Shown here in pieces: positions 63,481-64,000 of a stretch of 64,000 nt of DNA. The notes under the pieces were generated by a model, which saw only the letters and a program-made list of their open reading frames with translations, was not told the DNA's origin and did not search any database. Source of the stretch: Sinotaia quadrata (lineage: Eukaryota > Mollusca > Gastropoda > Architaenioglossa > Viviparidae); assembly GCA_028829895.1 (NCBI GenBank), contig CM054181.1:14788001-14852000 (forward strand), given 5' to 3'. Every line of letters starts with the position of its first letter. Position 1 is the stretch's first letter. A program made the translations under genes and the position numbers.

Positions 63481-63656
63481 CAGTGTTTTTCAACTGGGTT
63501 CTGCAGAACTTAAGAAGGTTGCTTGGAGTTCCCTGAGAGATTGTGATTAAAAATAAAATAAGCATAATAGATATAATATTTTTTATGCAGGGGAACCCTG
63601 AGACCTGAAAATTATTTCAAGGGTTCCTCCAGGGTGAAAAGGTTGAGAAAGGACTT
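63481..63656. mobile_element. hAT-type MITE candidate, about 176 bp
   Basis: The left end CAGTGTTTTTCAACTGGGTT and right end AAAAGGTTGAGAAAGG are imperfect inverted repeats of the kind common in hAT miniature elements. Internal GGTTCTGCAGAAC and GGGTTCCTCC also fit. I could not find a convincing target duplication. Confidence 0.6.
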
Positions 63657-63860
63657 GTTAATTTTATTCACAAAAAGCATGAGAAGTGACAGTCTATTCC
63701 TGACATTACAATATTTTTACTACACAAAAATAGTTTGTCTACAAATTTATTTCCAATGTTATCTTCTGATTGATTTCTTCAAATATTTTTATACTACAGA
63801 ACAAAAAAACACACCTTACATTATATTTCAAGGAATTTGATTAGGTGCTATATGATATGG

Positions 63861-63993
63861 AAGTGAGTGTGAGTGAGTGAGTGAGTGAGTGAGTGAGTGA
63901 GTGAGTGAGTGAGTGAGTGAGTGAGTGAGTGAGTGAGTGAGTGAGTGAGTGAGTGAGTGAGTGAGTGAGTGAGTGAGTGAGTGAGTGAGTGAG
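63861..63993. repeat. (GAGT)n microsatellite at the window edge
   Basis: About 33 near-perfect GAGT units occur. The upstream part of the intron is AT-rich. Confidence 0.97.
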
Positions 63994-64000
63994 ATCATTA

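Noticed and set aside
1..64000. tRNA or other structured RNA genes
   Set aside because: No convincing B-box with a matching cloverleaf was seen on either strand by eye; a covariance-model search would be needed to exclude them.

Overview
This is animal genomic DNA. One large multi-exon gene on the minus strand fills about 57 kb of the window. The left edge holds most of a Ty3/gypsy-class LTR retrotransposon on the plus strand. The introns are packed with minisatellites, microsatellites and small mobile-element remnants. A ciliary central-apparatus gene, GT-AG introns, hAT-type miniature elements and a Gmr1-like retroelement all indicate a ciliated metazoan. Heavy minisatellite content and frequent (GAGT)n, (ATC)n and (CA)n tracts would fit a mollusc or another lophotrochozoan, but the species cannot be fixed from this sequence.

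Positions 1-3290 hold one uninterrupted reading frame with a zinc knuckle, aspartic protease, integrase, reverse transcriptase and RNase H, in that order. Integrase before reverse transcriptase is the Ty1/copia order in an element whose proteins are Ty3/gypsy-like, which is the hallmark of the Gmr1 clade. A polypurine tract and the start of the 3' LTR follow at 3411-3421. The LTR may end at 5159.

From 63415 down to 6672 I assembled 34 consecutive coding exons of a SPAG17 (PF6) homologue, a scaffold of the C1a projection of the ciliary and flagellar central apparatus. Every junction has GT/AG borders, and every exon length and intron phase joins in frame, giving 6065 nt or about 2021 codons. 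The first exons lie to the right of the window. The last exon or exons were not found between 3300 and 6671 and may lie to the left of the window, beyond the antisense retrotransposon.

Nearly every intron longer than 400 bp contains a tandem array with a period of about 30-80 bp. At least six arrays abut or span an exon boundary (exons 7, 15, 19, 22, 25 and 29), so copies of real splice-site context are repeated in the adjacent intron. Exon 24 lies between a (CA)n tract upstream and a (GU)n tract downstream in the transcript, which are complementary. Other intronic content includes an unclassified dispersed repeat of up to 2 kb in four copies (two per orientation), a hAT-type MITE with a perfect 8-bp target duplication 15 nt from a splice donor, two further MITE candidates, twin short repeats ending in (ATC)n(AAC)n, and a nearly perfect 51-bp hairpin at 48604-48712. 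I saw no tRNA, rRNA, CRISPR array or second host protein gene. I found no clear new multi-gene system; the junction-anchored minisatellites and the reordered retroelement are the most distinctive observations.
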